A stretch of DNA of 64,000 nucleotides from Dethiosulfatibacter sp. (GTDB taxonomy: Bacteria > Bacillota_A > Clostridia > Tissierellales > Dethiosulfatibacteraceae), in contig JAHRFV010000153.1 of NCBI GenBank assembly GCA_019084435.1, positions 1-64,000 on the forward strand, in the 5' to 3' direction. Both the position numbers and the translations under genes were made by a program. The notes under the pieces were generated by a model. The model saw nothing but the letters and a program-made list of their open reading frames with translations. It was not told where the DNA came from and did not search any database. This document shows positions 1 to 8,908 of the stretch, one piece after another (the stretch's first letter is position 1; each line of letters opens with the position of its first letter).

Positions 1-34
1 TAAAACGCATTTCTTCTGTTACAATAGACTTCAT
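1..34 (-). CDS. 5' end of a gene leaving the window, possibly a transposase
   Basis: Reading leftwards, an ATG at 34 is preceded by a strong GGAGGAA ribosome binding site and a TATAAT-like box further upstream. The visible codons give MKSIVTEEMRF before the window ends. That start resembles the N-terminus of some helix-turn-helix/integrase-type transposases of Firmicutes, but eleven residues are not enough to assign it. The gene would be transcribed away from the neighbouring insertion sequence. Confidence 0.35.
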   Translation of the reverse strand, partial: MKSIVTEEMRF

Positions 35-151
35 GAAAGGGGTTTCCTCCGTTATGTTTGTTTTTGTCGTGATTAACATTATAACAGAGTCCCTTTCATT
101 TTTTATTCTTTTTTGTCACATATGTATTGTACACTTACATTTTTTAACTAG

Positions 152-1838
152 GTTTGTGTCAAGTTGTTCTCGGTAAGATTATCAAATAAAGATTTGAGTG
201 CGCGTTTATTTCCGAGTTCAGCGTTTTTTGCTACCGCACTGACGTTTGCTGGCCATTCCCCTTACGTAACGTTTTCACAACCCGAAAACCTTACATAAGG
301 GGAACGGTAGGCTTAGCTAAGAGAGAGGCTCTTAACCAGTTGTCCAATCGCGCTTGAATGTGCACCGTTGATCGGTATGCCACCTTGTGTAGCACCGACA
401 GATGGACGTGTTTTCTGCGATAAGTGATAGGACATACGAACGCTTTTCTTCATGTCTTTTTGTTTATACTGACTAAGCGCTGAGTGGTTTAAATACATGC
501 TTCTTAACGTATTATTCGCACGGGCTTGAAGAAGCTTCACCATACCTAATGCACCTGCTTGACTCCAATGCATCCCTCGCTTTTTCATCCGATAGGAGAC
601 ACGGCGTTGATTTGATTCCATCGCACCAAGGGTGCGCGCGCCATCAGGAACGTGAGCTACTTTATCACGCCAGTCAAAATACCGATGCCAATGATTCAGT
701 ATGTACGTCTTAAAATCACTGAGTCGTTTGAGCTTTTTCGGATCATCCTCTGTATTTTCATACGTATCCATCCACAAGATAAATTGATCGTGATCATGCG
801 CTTCAATGGCCTTTTTAATATGTGTCTTTATATCACTTTTTTTAGCGCCAAACGTACGAATAATCGCTTGGGACACATGGTATTTATCTATCTGGCACAA
901 TACCTCTTTACTTGATTGGGAGAAGGTTGTTTTAAACCGTTCCTCCCCGTATCCAACACCACCATCACTATTCGTTACCACCTGTGTCTGTTCAAGGGAA
1001 TAGGTCATCGCTGTCATTGTCTGTACTTCATTCCAAAAGTCATCTATGGCCTCTGTACTCATCACAACCATGGGCGCTTTTAAAGCGACACGCTTCCCGT
1101 TTTGACTCCATCCCTCATACACAATCGCTTGGGACACTTCAATGCCTTTTCGACGCTTTGTGCTACGGACATAGACGCCATCTGCCTCCACAAACAGCAC
1201 ATCAACCTTTTTACCTTCCGGTAAACAATCAGCGGCATCGAGTGCCTCAACCATGTGTTGATCCGCATCTGCTTGCTTCTTACCAACACGCTTCACGATA
1301 TTCGCTACTGTTGTATGACTCATATCTACAGCTGTCCACTCTTTTAACACGCGTGCTGTTTCTCTATAGTCCATTTCTGTCGCCATCTCAGCGACTTTAA
1401 CCTCCACGAGAGCACTATGACGTTGGTACTTTCCAATGCCTAGCCATTCGTTTAAGGGGTGCCGCAAGGCACCTCTTCCATCACGCATAGTTGTGTGATG
1501 ATAAGTGACCGGGCCAAAGCTGAAATTCACCGTTTTACTGTCGGTATGAACGTTTTCCCAACCTTCATCACAAGGGTTCTTTTTCATCGTCTGATTAATT
1601 TCTGTCAGTACGTCTCCAAGCGCCTCTGACATCGTTTCAAACATGTATAATTTTAAGTCTTCCTCAACTTAATTAAATCAGTTGTTCCCCTTAACATTTC
1701 AATAATATCTGATATAATTTGTCTCATGAGAGAGCGCCTCTTTTCTAATGTGTATTTAGTGGTATACATTGATATTACGGCACTCTCTCTATTTTTGTCT
1801 ACTAAAACAAGAACCCTCGAGAACTATTTTACACTTAC
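152..1838 (-). mobile_element. UPF0236/ISLre2-type insertion sequence, complete
   Basis: The element surrounds the UPF0236 transposase gene. Its outer ends form imperfect inverted repeats: the left end has GTGTCAAGTTGTTCTCG at 156-172, and the reverse complement of 1818-1834 matches it at 14 of 17 positions. The 8-mer TTTAACTA stands directly outside both ends (143-150 and 1839-1846), which fits a target-site duplication of 8 or 9 bp. At about 1.69 kb with one gene the element has the expected ISLre2 size. The ends were placed by eye and could be off by a few bases. Confidence 0.7.
313..1644 (-). CDS. UPF0236 family transposase-like protein (ISLre2 type)
   Basis: This 443-residue protein should catalyse cut-and-paste movement of its own element. 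It matches the UPF0236/ISLre2 family: an N-terminal DNA-binding half with a helix-turn-helix-like stretch (about residues 95-125, ending TTVANIVKRVGKK), then the conserved VEADGVYV segment with Asp155. A second acidic site lies in NSDGG (Asp227) and a third in GAMESN near residue 333, a plausible DDE-type triad. The length is normal for the family and I see no frameshift, so the copy may be active. It lies well inside the inverted repeats and is the only gene of the element. Assignment of the catalytic residues is inferred from conservation I recall, not from an alignment. Confidence 0.85.
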   Translation of the reverse strand: MFETMSEALGDVLTEINQTMKKNPCDEGWENVHTDSKTVNFSFGPVTYHHTTMRDGRGALRHPLNEWLGIGKYQRHSALVEVKVAEMATEMDYRETARVLKEWTAVDMSHTTVANIVKRVGKKQADADQHMVEALDAADCLPEGKKVDVLFVEADGVYVRSTKRRKGIEVSQAIVYEGWSQNGKRVALKAPMVVMSTEAIDDFWNEVQTMTAMTYSLEQTQVVTNSDGGVGYGEERFKTTFSQSSKEVLCQIDKYHVSQAIIRTFGAKKSDIKTHIKKAIEAHDHDQFILWMDTYENTEDDPKKLKRLSDFKTYILNHWHRYFDWRDKVAHVPDGARTLGAMESNQRRVSYRMKKRGMHWSQAGALGMVKLLQARANNTLRSMYLNHSALSQYKQKDMKKSVRMSYHLSQKTRPSVGATQGGIPINGAHSSAIGQLVKSLSLS

Positions 1839-1844
1839 TTTAAC

Positions 1845-2086
1845 TACTAAATACATGTACTAAAAAATAAAAAAAAGTACGCACTTTTTTAACATAAACA
1901 CAAAGCTTGAATTCTAATATTTACAATAGGTTTCAAGCTTTTTATGCTTTGCAAGTGTCAAAGACAGGATTAGCACATAATTCTTCTATGGTAAAAATAT
2001 TTGCACGCCAAATAAAGTTATGGACTAGTTTATAATATAAATTTACGACAAACTGCAATTTTTATTGCACTAAGTAGCAAAACGCT
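1845..2086. other. AT-rich spacer with one hairpin
   Basis: No gene is visible between the insertion sequence and the terminator of the next operon. The only structure is an inverted repeat, AAAGCTTGAA against TTCAAGCTTT (about 1902-1942, 20-nt loop), followed by a short T run on the plus strand. It could be a weak terminator for anything reading out of the insertion sequence. Confidence 0.4.
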
Positions 2087-2110
2087 AAAAAACCCTTTAT
2101 TACGGGGTTT
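2087..2110 (-). terminator. intrinsic terminator of the pRiA4b-like operon
   Basis: On the minus strand AAACCC and GGGTTT pair around an 8-9-nt loop and run into TTTAG and further T-rich sequence. It sits a few bases after the last stop codon of the small gene at 2115, as expected for the end of that transcript. Confidence 0.65.
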
Positions 2111-2114
2111 CTTA

Positions 2115-2222
2115 TTATATTATTTCTCCACCCTTGACATCAATACTACACACTCTGCAGTCGTTTTCTACCAATCGTAGCTCTGCTTCTCTTGGGAAAA
2201 CGATATTGATGTCTAAAAACAT
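2115..2222 (-). CDS. possible small protein, 35 aa
   Basis: A short frame starts with ATG inside the TGATG that ends the upstream gene, so translation could be coupled. It encodes 35 residues beginning MFLDINIVFPREAELRLVEN and ending KGGEII, then stops immediately before a good terminator. I recognise no family. It may be a genuine small protein or the decayed tail of a longer gene. The coupling and terminator position favour a transcribed frame, but coding status is unproven. Confidence 0.3.
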   Translation of the reverse strand: MFLDINIVFPREAELRLVENDCRVCSIDVKGGEII

Positions 2223-3322
2223 CAAAGACGTATCACTCTTGGACGTTTTTCCCAATCGCTAAGCTCTGGTGTCCAAAACCTGGCCCATTCCTTCATTTCC
2301 TTATATTCCGGATTACTTGGATCCAGCATAATTTCACGGAAATTCACATATCCTCCTACACCGCCAACATCCTCCGGTGGCGTTTGACCAATCACCTCCA
2401 CCAAGAAAGGCGACTCCTTGTCGTAATCCTCAATCACTTGCGCCAACTCGATTTCATGCTCCCAGTTATCCCCCATATCGTAGGTATACAGTACATGTTT
2501 GTATTCAGGCAAAAACTCGGACAATGTATGCCCTTCCATAAGAACTGCATTCTCATCGTACTCCAAGCACTCCCTATTTTGAACAACTCGGATAGCAGGA
2601 TCGTATTTATCACCTTGATGTATGGCAAAGTCATAAAGATGATGATTCTTCCAGCTAAATACGGTTTGCAGCACATTATGTAACCGTTCAAAACTCAGAT
2701 TAGCAGGAACAATGATTCTTCGTACCGCTTTGTATACATCCAAATCAAGTGTGGCTGACAATTCAAAGGCACGGTATTTATAGGCGGGCTTTCCTGTTAG
2801 CTCAGTTAGTGCGTTAATCATTTCCCGGTAAGGAACGAAGCCCTCATCTCTGGTCTTGGTAATATTGACATGATGATAATTTATAAGAGACCCTACCGTG
2901 TCACAGAACATCTTTTCAATGCCGTTGTATTCTCGTCCAACATAGAAACTACATTCCAGTCCCGCTTTTGATACCCATGCTGCCGTTTGTCTGCCGCGAT
3001 TTTGCGCCAACTCAACATCTCCCGCTAATCGCATATATTCTTCAACTATCTCCGGGTTTATATTCATAAACAACAGTGTATTGGAAATCGCCTTTTTCAT
3101 CATCTCTTCAAGGTTTTTTAGGTCTTTCTTTTTAACTTGGTAAATTGCTACCGTGAAGCGAGTAGCATTGTTCACCAACACAATCATATCCTCTGTTCTG
3201 CGATTATCCCACACCTTTGTCCAGTTTGCAGTCCATGAAAACAACGGGTTTTCATTTTCTTGTGCAAAAGCAGCTTTTACACCCACAGCCTCTGATAATT
3301 TTTTCGTTAGTGCAATTTTCAT
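2222..3322 (-). CDS. plasmid pRiA4b ORF-3-like protein with N-terminal DUF6933-like domain
   Basis: The C-terminal half (about residues 185-360) has the pRiA4b ORF-3-like fold found beside mobile elements: a LDVYKAVRRIIVPANLSFERL stretch, then YDMGDNWEHEIEL, then the closing PPEDVGGVGGY motif. The N-terminal 150 residues look like the DUF6933 domain (KIALTKKLSEAVG at the start), which is often fused to it. Function is unknown; such proteins are annotated as IS1096 passenger or TnpR-like without biochemical proof. I chose the ATG at 3322 because GGATGTGAGAAA precedes it; a TTG seven codons upstream is less likely. Mobile-element genes surround it, which fits cargo of an island. Confidence 0.75.
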   Translation of the reverse strand: MKIALTKKLSEAVGVKAAFAQENENPLFSWTANWTKVWDNRRTEDMIVLVNNATRFTVAIYQVKKKDLKNLEEMMKKAISNTLLFMNINPEIVEEYMRLAGDVELAQNRGRQTAAWVSKAGLECSFYVGREYNGIEKMFCDTVGSLINYHHVNITKTRDEGFVPYREMINALTELTGKPAYKYRAFELSATLDLDVYKAVRRIIVPANLSFERLHNVLQTVFSWKNHHLYDFAIHQGDKYDPAIRVVQNRECLEYDENAVLMEGHTLSEFLPEYKHVLYTYDMGDNWEHEIELAQVIEDYDKESPFLVEVIGQTPPEDVGGVGGYVNFREIMLDPSNPEYKEMKEWARFWTPELSDWEKRPRVIRL

Positions 3323-3386
3323 TTTCTCACATCCTTTTATCAATCATGAAACACAATCGTATTGACAAGTCATTTTGAGGTAAAAA

Positions 3387-4475
3387 TCACTTCCCATATA
3401 ATCGGCTATTCAATTCATGTAAAGCAAGCAACGGACCTTGGTCATAGGATTCATCCGGGTATAGTTTCTTCATTTCATAAAACCTATCAACCATCCAGGG
3501 AATGATCTTTTCTTCTCCACGGAACCCAAGAATCAGACAAACCAATGATTGCACATATGGACTTCGGATCTCGGTATATTTCTCCATCAGCAATGAAGAA
3601 TAGTTTTTATTTCTTTTAGCAAGAATCGGCTCGTGAGCATTTTTCATTAAGAACTGGTCTTGACCACCATCGTTTTTTTGTTGCTTATTATTTGGAAAAT
3701 CACCGGTACAGGTCTTTCCCAATAACACACGCCCAATATATTTTTCATTGGTTAATATTCTCTGAATAGCATGTTTTGACCATCTATCGTTGCCTTGCGG
3801 TGATTTCATTTTTCTTTTCACAAGTTCCCTGATAATAAGAAGAACACTAAGGCCGCTTAAGTATAAATCAAAAATCGTACGAACGACTTCCGCTTGTCCT
3901 TCATCAATAATGAGCTCTCCATATTCATTATGCTTATAACCAAAACACTTGCGGGAATACAGCTTAGAGTTCCCTGATAAAAAACCGCGTTTTAAACCCC
4001 ACTTGATCACTTCACCCATCGATTCACTTTCAGCCTGGGCAATAGCGCTGAGTGCCGATATAAGTATATCATTATCTGCTTCACATGTTCTTAGGTTCTC
4101 CTGGTGAAATATTATCTCAACACCTAATCCCTTGAGTCTACTTACTGTTTCAAGCAAATCAACAGTATTTCTGGCAAAGCGACTAATGGTTTTTACTAAA
4201 ACTATGTTAATGCGATTTTCGTAGCAGTCAAAAATCATCTTCTGAAATCCAGGGCGGAACACATTACCACCGGAATCTTTATCTGTATAGACCTCACATA
4301 ATTCCCACTTTGGACTATAAGCTACATATTGCTTTAATGTTTTTATTTGAATATCCAGACTATCATCTTGTGATTCATGCGTTGTGCTGACGCGGCAGTG
4401 TATACCAACCTTTTTCAAAGGTTGACGGGTAGGAGGGATTATTATAACTTTTAGTTTTGGTTTTTCATTTCCCAT
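3387..4475 (-). CDS. serine recombinase with a foreign C-terminal tail (chimaera)
   Basis: Residues 1-145 form a serine resolvase/invertase catalytic domain: GIHCRVSTT carries the nucleophilic serine and TISRFARN the arginine-rich active-site helix. Residues about 165-280 match the Recombinase DNA-binding domain (KCFGYKHNEYGELIIDEGQA, then NEKYIGRVLLGKT). After MKNAHEPIL the similarity ends. A normal protein would continue into a zinc ribbon and coiled coil of another 150-250 residues. Instead about 65 residues follow that look like a different, HEAT-like protein (LVCLILGFRGEEKIIPW, then QGPLLALHELNSRLYGK). The gene is therefore probably a fusion created by deletion, and recombinase activity is doubtful. 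The start at 4475 has GAAGGTGAGAACG in front. Confidence 0.7.
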   Translation of the reverse strand: MGNEKPKLKVIIIPPTRQPLKKVGIHCRVSTTHESQDDSLDIQIKTLKQYVAYSPKWELCEVYTDKDSGGNVFRPGFQKMIFDCYENRINIVLVKTISRFARNTVDLLETVSRLKGLGVEIIFHQENLRTCEADNDILISALSAIAQAESESMGEVIKWGLKRGFLSGNSKLYSRKCFGYKHNEYGELIIDEGQAEVVRTIFDLYLSGLSVLLIIRELVKRKMKSPQGNDRWSKHAIQRILTNEKYIGRVLLGKTCTGDFPNNKQQKNDGGQDQFLMKNAHEPILAKRNKNYSSLLMEKYTEIRSPYVQSLVCLILGFRGEEKIIPWMVDRFYEMKKLYPDESYDQGPLLALHELNSRLYGK

Positions 4476-5041
4476 CGTTCTCACCTTCCCCCAATAAACA
4501 TTTTACATTAATGATAAGTGGCCTAAATTGTTTTTTCTTATCTAACCCGTGAATAAACGGCCTAATAGTACATAACATCTAACCTGATTTCTCAACCTTA
4601 AAATTTCTAAAAAAACATCTAAATCGACCACTCACTAACCACTGACATCTAAATCGCTCTGTCACAAGCATTGCAGCTTGTTTCGACATGTTCCCACGAA
4701 GCCAAAAAATCAAGTTTTTTACTCTTCAGAATTCAACCTCATAATCACACAAAAGCCTTATATCAAGCCTTTCCAGACACCCTGTTTTAAACCCTTGTTA
4801 TCAATACTACCGTCTCCACATGCGGTATCACATAACCTTTATATAAAATAGCAAATCGTACTGTAACCGGGGTAAATACTCATTTCCTATCCCTCCATTT
4901 TTACTTACAAAAGCCTGTAGGTGACTTGAGAGGATATGAGGTCATATGCTGTTTTTGACACCATACGTCTGAGGTAATATATCAATAGAATTTTGGGCAA
5001 TTTTTACGAAAATGACATATGTAAAACATTAACAACTCTGC
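4476..5041. other. non-coding stretch with short direct repeats
   Basis: I found no convincing gene here. ACATCTAAATCG occurs twice exactly (4615-4626 and 4645-4656), with a partial copy (ACATCTAA) at 4575. GGCCTAA also occurs twice near 4520-4563. The stretch lies upstream of the chimaeric recombinase and after an M23 peptidase operon, so it may be the scar of a lost element. Confidence 0.4.
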
Positions 5042-5920
5042 TCAATTATTTGATACATTATAACCTCTGGTGATATATCCCTCAGGTATTTTACTTGATT
5101 CCATATTTGGGCGTGGATCACTATTTTTGTACTTCAAAGGAGTTTCCAACTTAATATTACAAAATTTAATTGGAAGTCCTGCACTATCATAAAAACTTGG
5201 CCCATCTTGCAATTGAAAATGCAAATGTGGTTCAGAGGAATTCCCTGTATTTCCACAAGATGCAATCTTTTGTCCTTTTAATACTCTATCACCGACACGA
5301 ACAACGATACTATTATCTTTTAGATGTGCCAATGTACTGTACTCATTATCACTATGCTTAATCACAATATAATTTCCAGCAATATGTTTTGCTCGATTAA
5401 AAAACCTGCCTTTTCCAAGTATAATAGTTTCGTCTTCATGCTCTAAAACTTCTATAACTATACCATCAGCTGGAGAAAGAATCTCCTTATTATAACAACA
5501 ATAGTTTTCTAGATGCTTTGGGTTATCAGTATATGATTTTCCACTTTCATCTAGCATAATAAAATCATAAGCATATCTTTGTGTAGGTACACCCCATGAA
5601 TGTGAAAATTCTTTTGTAAAACAACCATTAACAACTGTCCATACTCCTTCAAAAGGCAAATCATATTGTATACAACTTCTATAGTTATCTAAGCCTGGAA
5701 TGTCTTTTCCATATCGTTTTTTTACTTTGATGATGCCAATCATTTGAAGGATTGCACATTTTAAGGTTGAAAAGGTAAGAGCAACCTCAATAAAAGCTGC
5801 AAGTCCAAATAAACCTAACAATACGAAAATGATGGAATCGCTAAAGAATGATAAAACTAGAGCTACAATTCCTATATATTTTACATACTTGCTAAAAAAA
5901 TATAATCTTAATCTCCACAT
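5042..5920 (-). CDS. membrane-anchored M23 family metallopeptidase
   Basis: This 292-residue protein has two hydrophobic segments near its N-terminus (about residues 10-30 and 35-55) and a C-terminal M23 (LytM/glycyl-glycine endopeptidase fold) domain. The zinc-site motifs are HSWGVPTQRYAYDF (first His and Asp) and HLHFQ near residue 235, with the usual GNSSEPHLHF context. It probably cuts peptide cross-links in the wall from a membrane-tethered position. The ATG at 5920 was chosen because AGGAGGGGG precedes it at ideal spacing; a frame open for 28 more codons upstream lacks such a site. It is the last gene after the ABC permease, 102 bp downstream, so it may share the operon. A link to the exporter, for example maturation or immunity, is only inference. 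Confidence 0.75.
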   Translation of the reverse strand: MWRLRLYFFSKYVKYIGIVALVLSFFSDSIIFVLLGLFGLAAFIEVALTFSTLKCAILQMIGIIKVKKRYGKDIPGLDNYRSCIQYDLPFEGVWTVVNGCFTKEFSHSWGVPTQRYAYDFIMLDESGKSYTDNPKHLENYCCYNKEILSPADGIVIEVLEHEDETIILGKGRFFNRAKHIAGNYIVIKHSDNEYSTLAHLKDNSIVVRVGDRVLKGQKIASCGNTGNSSEPHLHFQLQDGPSFYDSAGLPIKFCNIKLETPLKYKNSDPRPNMESSKIPEGYITRGYNVSNN

Positions 5921-6022
5921 TTTTCCCCCTCCTATTATTAAAACAGCACTTAGAGAAACTATTATGTTAAGTACATCTTTCGGTGATGAAACCAAGATTC
6001 CCATAAGTACTATAATAGCCTT

Positions 6023-7672
6023 TTAGATTTCCAACTGTTTCCACACCCTTATGAAGACTGTTTTTGACAGCAAATATGTTGCGACTACTGTTGTAACTGA
6101 AAGTATAGTCACAATAGGGAGATTTAAGATAGCACTTATATCAGATAGAATGATAATCTCTGATACAATATCTTTAGCCAGAAACAAAGCTATACTTCCA
6201 GCAGATAAAATGCCATAAAGTAGAGGAAGTATTAAAGTAATAAGATTACCTAAAAAAGTATTATTCTCAAAAAAATCAGTTAATGATAATAGTTCACCTG
6301 ATATAAATATTGCTGAACTTCCGTAAAGTATAAAAAACATGCCCAAGATTGATAGTAATATCGAATATATGCCTATGCTATTTACTGCTGAATAAGCAAC
6401 AATGCCCACAACACTTATGATATAAGCAGGAATAAAAAACATATTACACTGTATATTAAATACTTTTTCTCCTTCTAATGGCATAACCTTGAGAAGCCAG
6501 TAACGTTTCTTCCAAAAACTTTTATCCTTTGCTATGTCAATAGGGATAAACAGCATCGAGACAGCAATAATATTAAATATTGACGCAATGGTTGTTAGCA
6601 AAGAAACACCTAGCAATGGATTGTTCGAGAATAGATCACCATACAAAAAAGCAAATATCGCGAACAAATAGAAAAAAAACATAAAGGCTGAACCCATAAT
6701 CATTTCATTATTTCTAATTGCTATCTTCCATTCAGTTTTTATCCACTCGATTATTTCATTGCTTTTGGATTCTTTGCAGTTATCAGATTCAATTACTTTT
6801 TTCTTACTATCATGGGTTTCAACAAGCTGGTTTTTTGCCCAACCTTCAAAAAACATTTTCTTTGACATAATAAATGCAATCGTTATAAACAGTATTGATA
6901 CGATCAATAAAAACAGTGCAGCATATGTAGGCCGCTCACCAATAACCATAGAATAAAAAAGTCTTATACTCGCTGTTACAGGAATTATATCAGACACCAA
7001 TGGTTTCTCTAACATTTCAATAAACTTTATTATATAAGTAGTGGATATATCCTGCGCTCGAGAAAAAAGCACTGCAAAACTTACATTTATGACAAAAGTG
7101 AAAATCGATGTCACTATATTGAATACTTTTATTGGTACCAATCTTAATCCTATCATCGCAACCATAACACCTATTGCACAAGGTATTATCGAAACAATAA
7201 AATATAATGGTATTATTGAAATGTAATAAATTAATGGGGCGTTTACCCATATTCCTAATGCTGCAAGAAAAGGAAAAAACAAAAACAGCATAGATCTAAT
7301 ACTGCTAAACATATGTTCAAAAAACTTAAACAGAAAAACATAATTTAATGGAACTGGAATTGAGATTAAGTAATTCATATCAGGCGATTTATAAAAATTT
7401 CGAATAAAAGTGCTGATACTTTGTACAAAAGATACAAGATATATCCAGATAATAGCCACAAAAAAGAATACAATTAGCATCCCATTAAACAGTTCATCCG
7501 AAATGATTATGTTACCAAAAATATTTCTGTAAAGTATTTGAGTTAATAAGATTTGACCCATTATTATTGCGCCAGTGATTGATAGTGTCCTCGCAATTGC
7601 TTTTGTATCTTTCCACAAACTATTTTTTAGGATTAAAAATCTCAATTTTATAAACCACTTAATATAGCTCAT
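6023..7672 (-). CDS. ABC transporter permease, 549 aa
   Basis: The protein is almost entirely hydrophobic, with roughly twelve potential membrane helices in two clusters separated by a polar loop around residues 275-310 (KKKVIESDNCKESKSNEI). This is the pattern of large fused ABC-2-type exporter permeases of Firmicutes. Its start overlaps the stop of the ATPase gene by 4 nt (ATGA), so the two are translationally coupled and surely form one transporter. Substrate is unknown. An XRE regulator and a membrane M23 peptidase in the same operon suggest peptide or antibiotic export rather than nutrient uptake, but nothing in the sequence proves it. Confidence 0.8.
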   Translation of the reverse strand: MSYIKWFIKLRFLILKNSLWKDTKAIARTLSITGAIIMGQILLTQILYRNIFGNIIISDELFNGMLIVFFFVAIIWIYLVSFVQSISTFIRNFYKSPDMNYLISIPVPLNYVFLFKFFEHMFSSIRSMLFLFFPFLAALGIWVNAPLIYYISIIPLYFIVSIIPCAIGVMVAMIGLRLVPIKVFNIVTSIFTFVINVSFAVLFSRAQDISTTYIIKFIEMLEKPLVSDIIPVTASIRLFYSMVIGERPTYAALFLLIVSILFITIAFIMSKKMFFEGWAKNQLVETHDSKKKVIESDNCKESKSNEIIEWIKTEWKIAIRNNEMIMGSAFMFFFYLFAIFAFLYGDLFSNNPLLGVSLLTTIASIFNIIAVSMLFIPIDIAKDKSFWKKRYWLLKVMPLEGEKVFNIQCNMFFIPAYIISVVGIVAYSAVNSIGIYSILLSILGMFFILYGSSAIFISGELLSLTDFFENNTFLGNLITLILPLLYGILSAGSIALFLAKDIVSEIIILSDISAILNLPIVTILSVTTVVATYLLSKTVFIRVWKQLEI

Positions 7673-8421
7673 ATATTTTTTCCCTCCTTCCTACTATCAG
7701 TTATATTCAAAAAAATGTCCTCCAGTGTTGGACCAAAAGTTTTATATCTTTCTCTCAGCTCATCTAATGAGCCTTCTGCTAACAATTCACCCTGATTTAT
7801 TATACCTATTCTGTCACATAGTTTTTCAGCAATTTCTAGTACATGAGTTGTGAATAATATGGCTGAACCTTCATCTGCATACTTTCTAAACAAATCTTTT
7901 GCAGCTCTTGCGCTTGAAGCATCGAGACCCGTTGTAGGTTCATCAAGAAAAATAACTGAAGGATTATGCAAAAGAGCAGCACAAAGAGTAATTTTTCTTC
8001 GCATACCATGTGAATAGGTTCCGATGAGTTTATCAGCATCATTAGTCATATGAAGGTCTTCTAGTAGCGAATTAATTTTTTTTACTGTATCATTGTTTTT
8101 TCTTTTCAAGTAAACATCCGAAACCACATTTAAAAACTCTCTACCTGTGAGTTTATCATATAGATATGGATTCTCAGGAACATAACCAAAATGTTTCTTG
8201 GCTTCTAGCGGCTGACTCACAATATCATAACCACATATTTTGATAGCTCCTGAGGTGGGTTTTAGAAGTCCCGTACATGCTTTTATTGTCGTTGACTTAC
8301 CTGCTCCATTGTGCCCTAAAAACCCATAAATCTCTCCTGGTTTTATGTTAAAACTGATATTATTAACCGCTTCCTTTTTTCCATAATTTTTTACAAGATT
8401 GTTCACCTCTAACATAAACAT
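7669..8421 (-). CDS. ABC transporter ATP-binding protein
   Basis: This 250-residue nucleotide-binding subunit is complete: Walker A GHNGAGKST (about residues 36-44), signature YSHGMRRK, Walker B VIFLDEPTTGLD and the switch histidine in FTTHVLE. The family is the ABC-2/drug and bacteriocin exporter group (CcmA-like). It couples ATP hydrolysis to the permease encoded immediately downstream, with which it overlaps by 4 nt. AGGAGG lies just upstream, and either the first ATG or the one two codons later could be used. Confidence 0.9.
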   Translation of the reverse strand: MFMLEVNNLVKNYGKKEAVNNISFNIKPGEIYGFLGHNGAGKSTTIKACTGLLKPTSGAIKICGYDIVSQPLEAKKHFGYVPENPYLYDKLTGREFLNVVSDVYLKRKNNDTVKKINSLLEDLHMTNDADKLIGTYSHGMRRKITLCAALLHNPSVIFLDEPTTGLDASSARAAKDLFRKYADEGSAILFTTHVLEIAEKLCDRIGIINQGELLAEGSLDELRERYKTFGPTLEDIFLNITDSRKEGKNI

Positions 8422-8485
8422 GATTCCTCCTATTAATTTTTACTTTAATCAATTTTGTCATAAATAATTTATTTTTTCATGGTGC

Positions 8486-8908
8486 CTACATGTTTCTTTT
8501 TTCCCATAAGTGCAGAATAATCTTATATAGAAAAAATAGAAATAGCGTGCTAAAAAAAGTCACTATAAAACCGCCTAAAACACCTCTAATATCCATCCCT
8601 ATCTTTGAAAAAACTATAATCCCTGATAGTATGCCGGTCAATAATGGAATAAAAAAAACATAGTAGATCTGCTCTTTTCTGTTCATTGGAACAGGATACG
8701 TCATGGGAATACCTTTAATCGCTAAAGCAAAAAATTGTGCTAACGATGCAATAAACCAAACTAAAAAGAAGTCAAGTGTATCCATAAGGGTTTGATTCAA
8801 GACAAACCACCGATACAATAGCACTGCAAATATTCCAAACCAAAAAATCGTATAGCCAATGCTTTTCGCTATTTTAACATCTGCACTTACTCTCTCATCA
8901 TTTTTCAT
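8486..8908 (-). CDS. small membrane protein, DUF6773-like
   Basis: About 140 residues with four predicted membrane helices (residues roughly 18-35, 45-65, 85-103 and 110-132), a polar N-terminus and a KRNM tail. Proteins of this shape, usually labelled DUF6773 or membrane protein, are common directly downstream of short XRE regulators in Firmicutes. I assign that family tentatively from the pattern. The start at 8908 is favoured by GAGGAGG six bases upstream; it overlaps the regulator gene by 11 nt, so the two are co-translated. Function unknown; it may sense or modulate the ABC exporter. Confidence 0.65.
   Translation of the reverse strand: MKNDERVSADVKIAKSIGYTIFWFGIFAVLLYRWFVLNQTLMDTLDFFLVWFIASLAQFFALAIKGIPMTYPVPMNRKEQIYYVFFIPLLTGILSGIIVFSKIGMDIRGVLGGFIVTFFSTLFLFFLYKIILHLWEKRNM

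Noticed and set aside
984..1400. 138-codon open frame on the plus strand opposite the UPF0236 gene
   Set aside because: It is antisense to a well-supported transposase, has no ribosome site and its composition mirrors the codons of the real gene.
4575..4656. Repeats considered as a CRISPR array
   Set aside because: Only two exact 12-mers with 18-bp spacing and no cas genes; too short and too few for an array.
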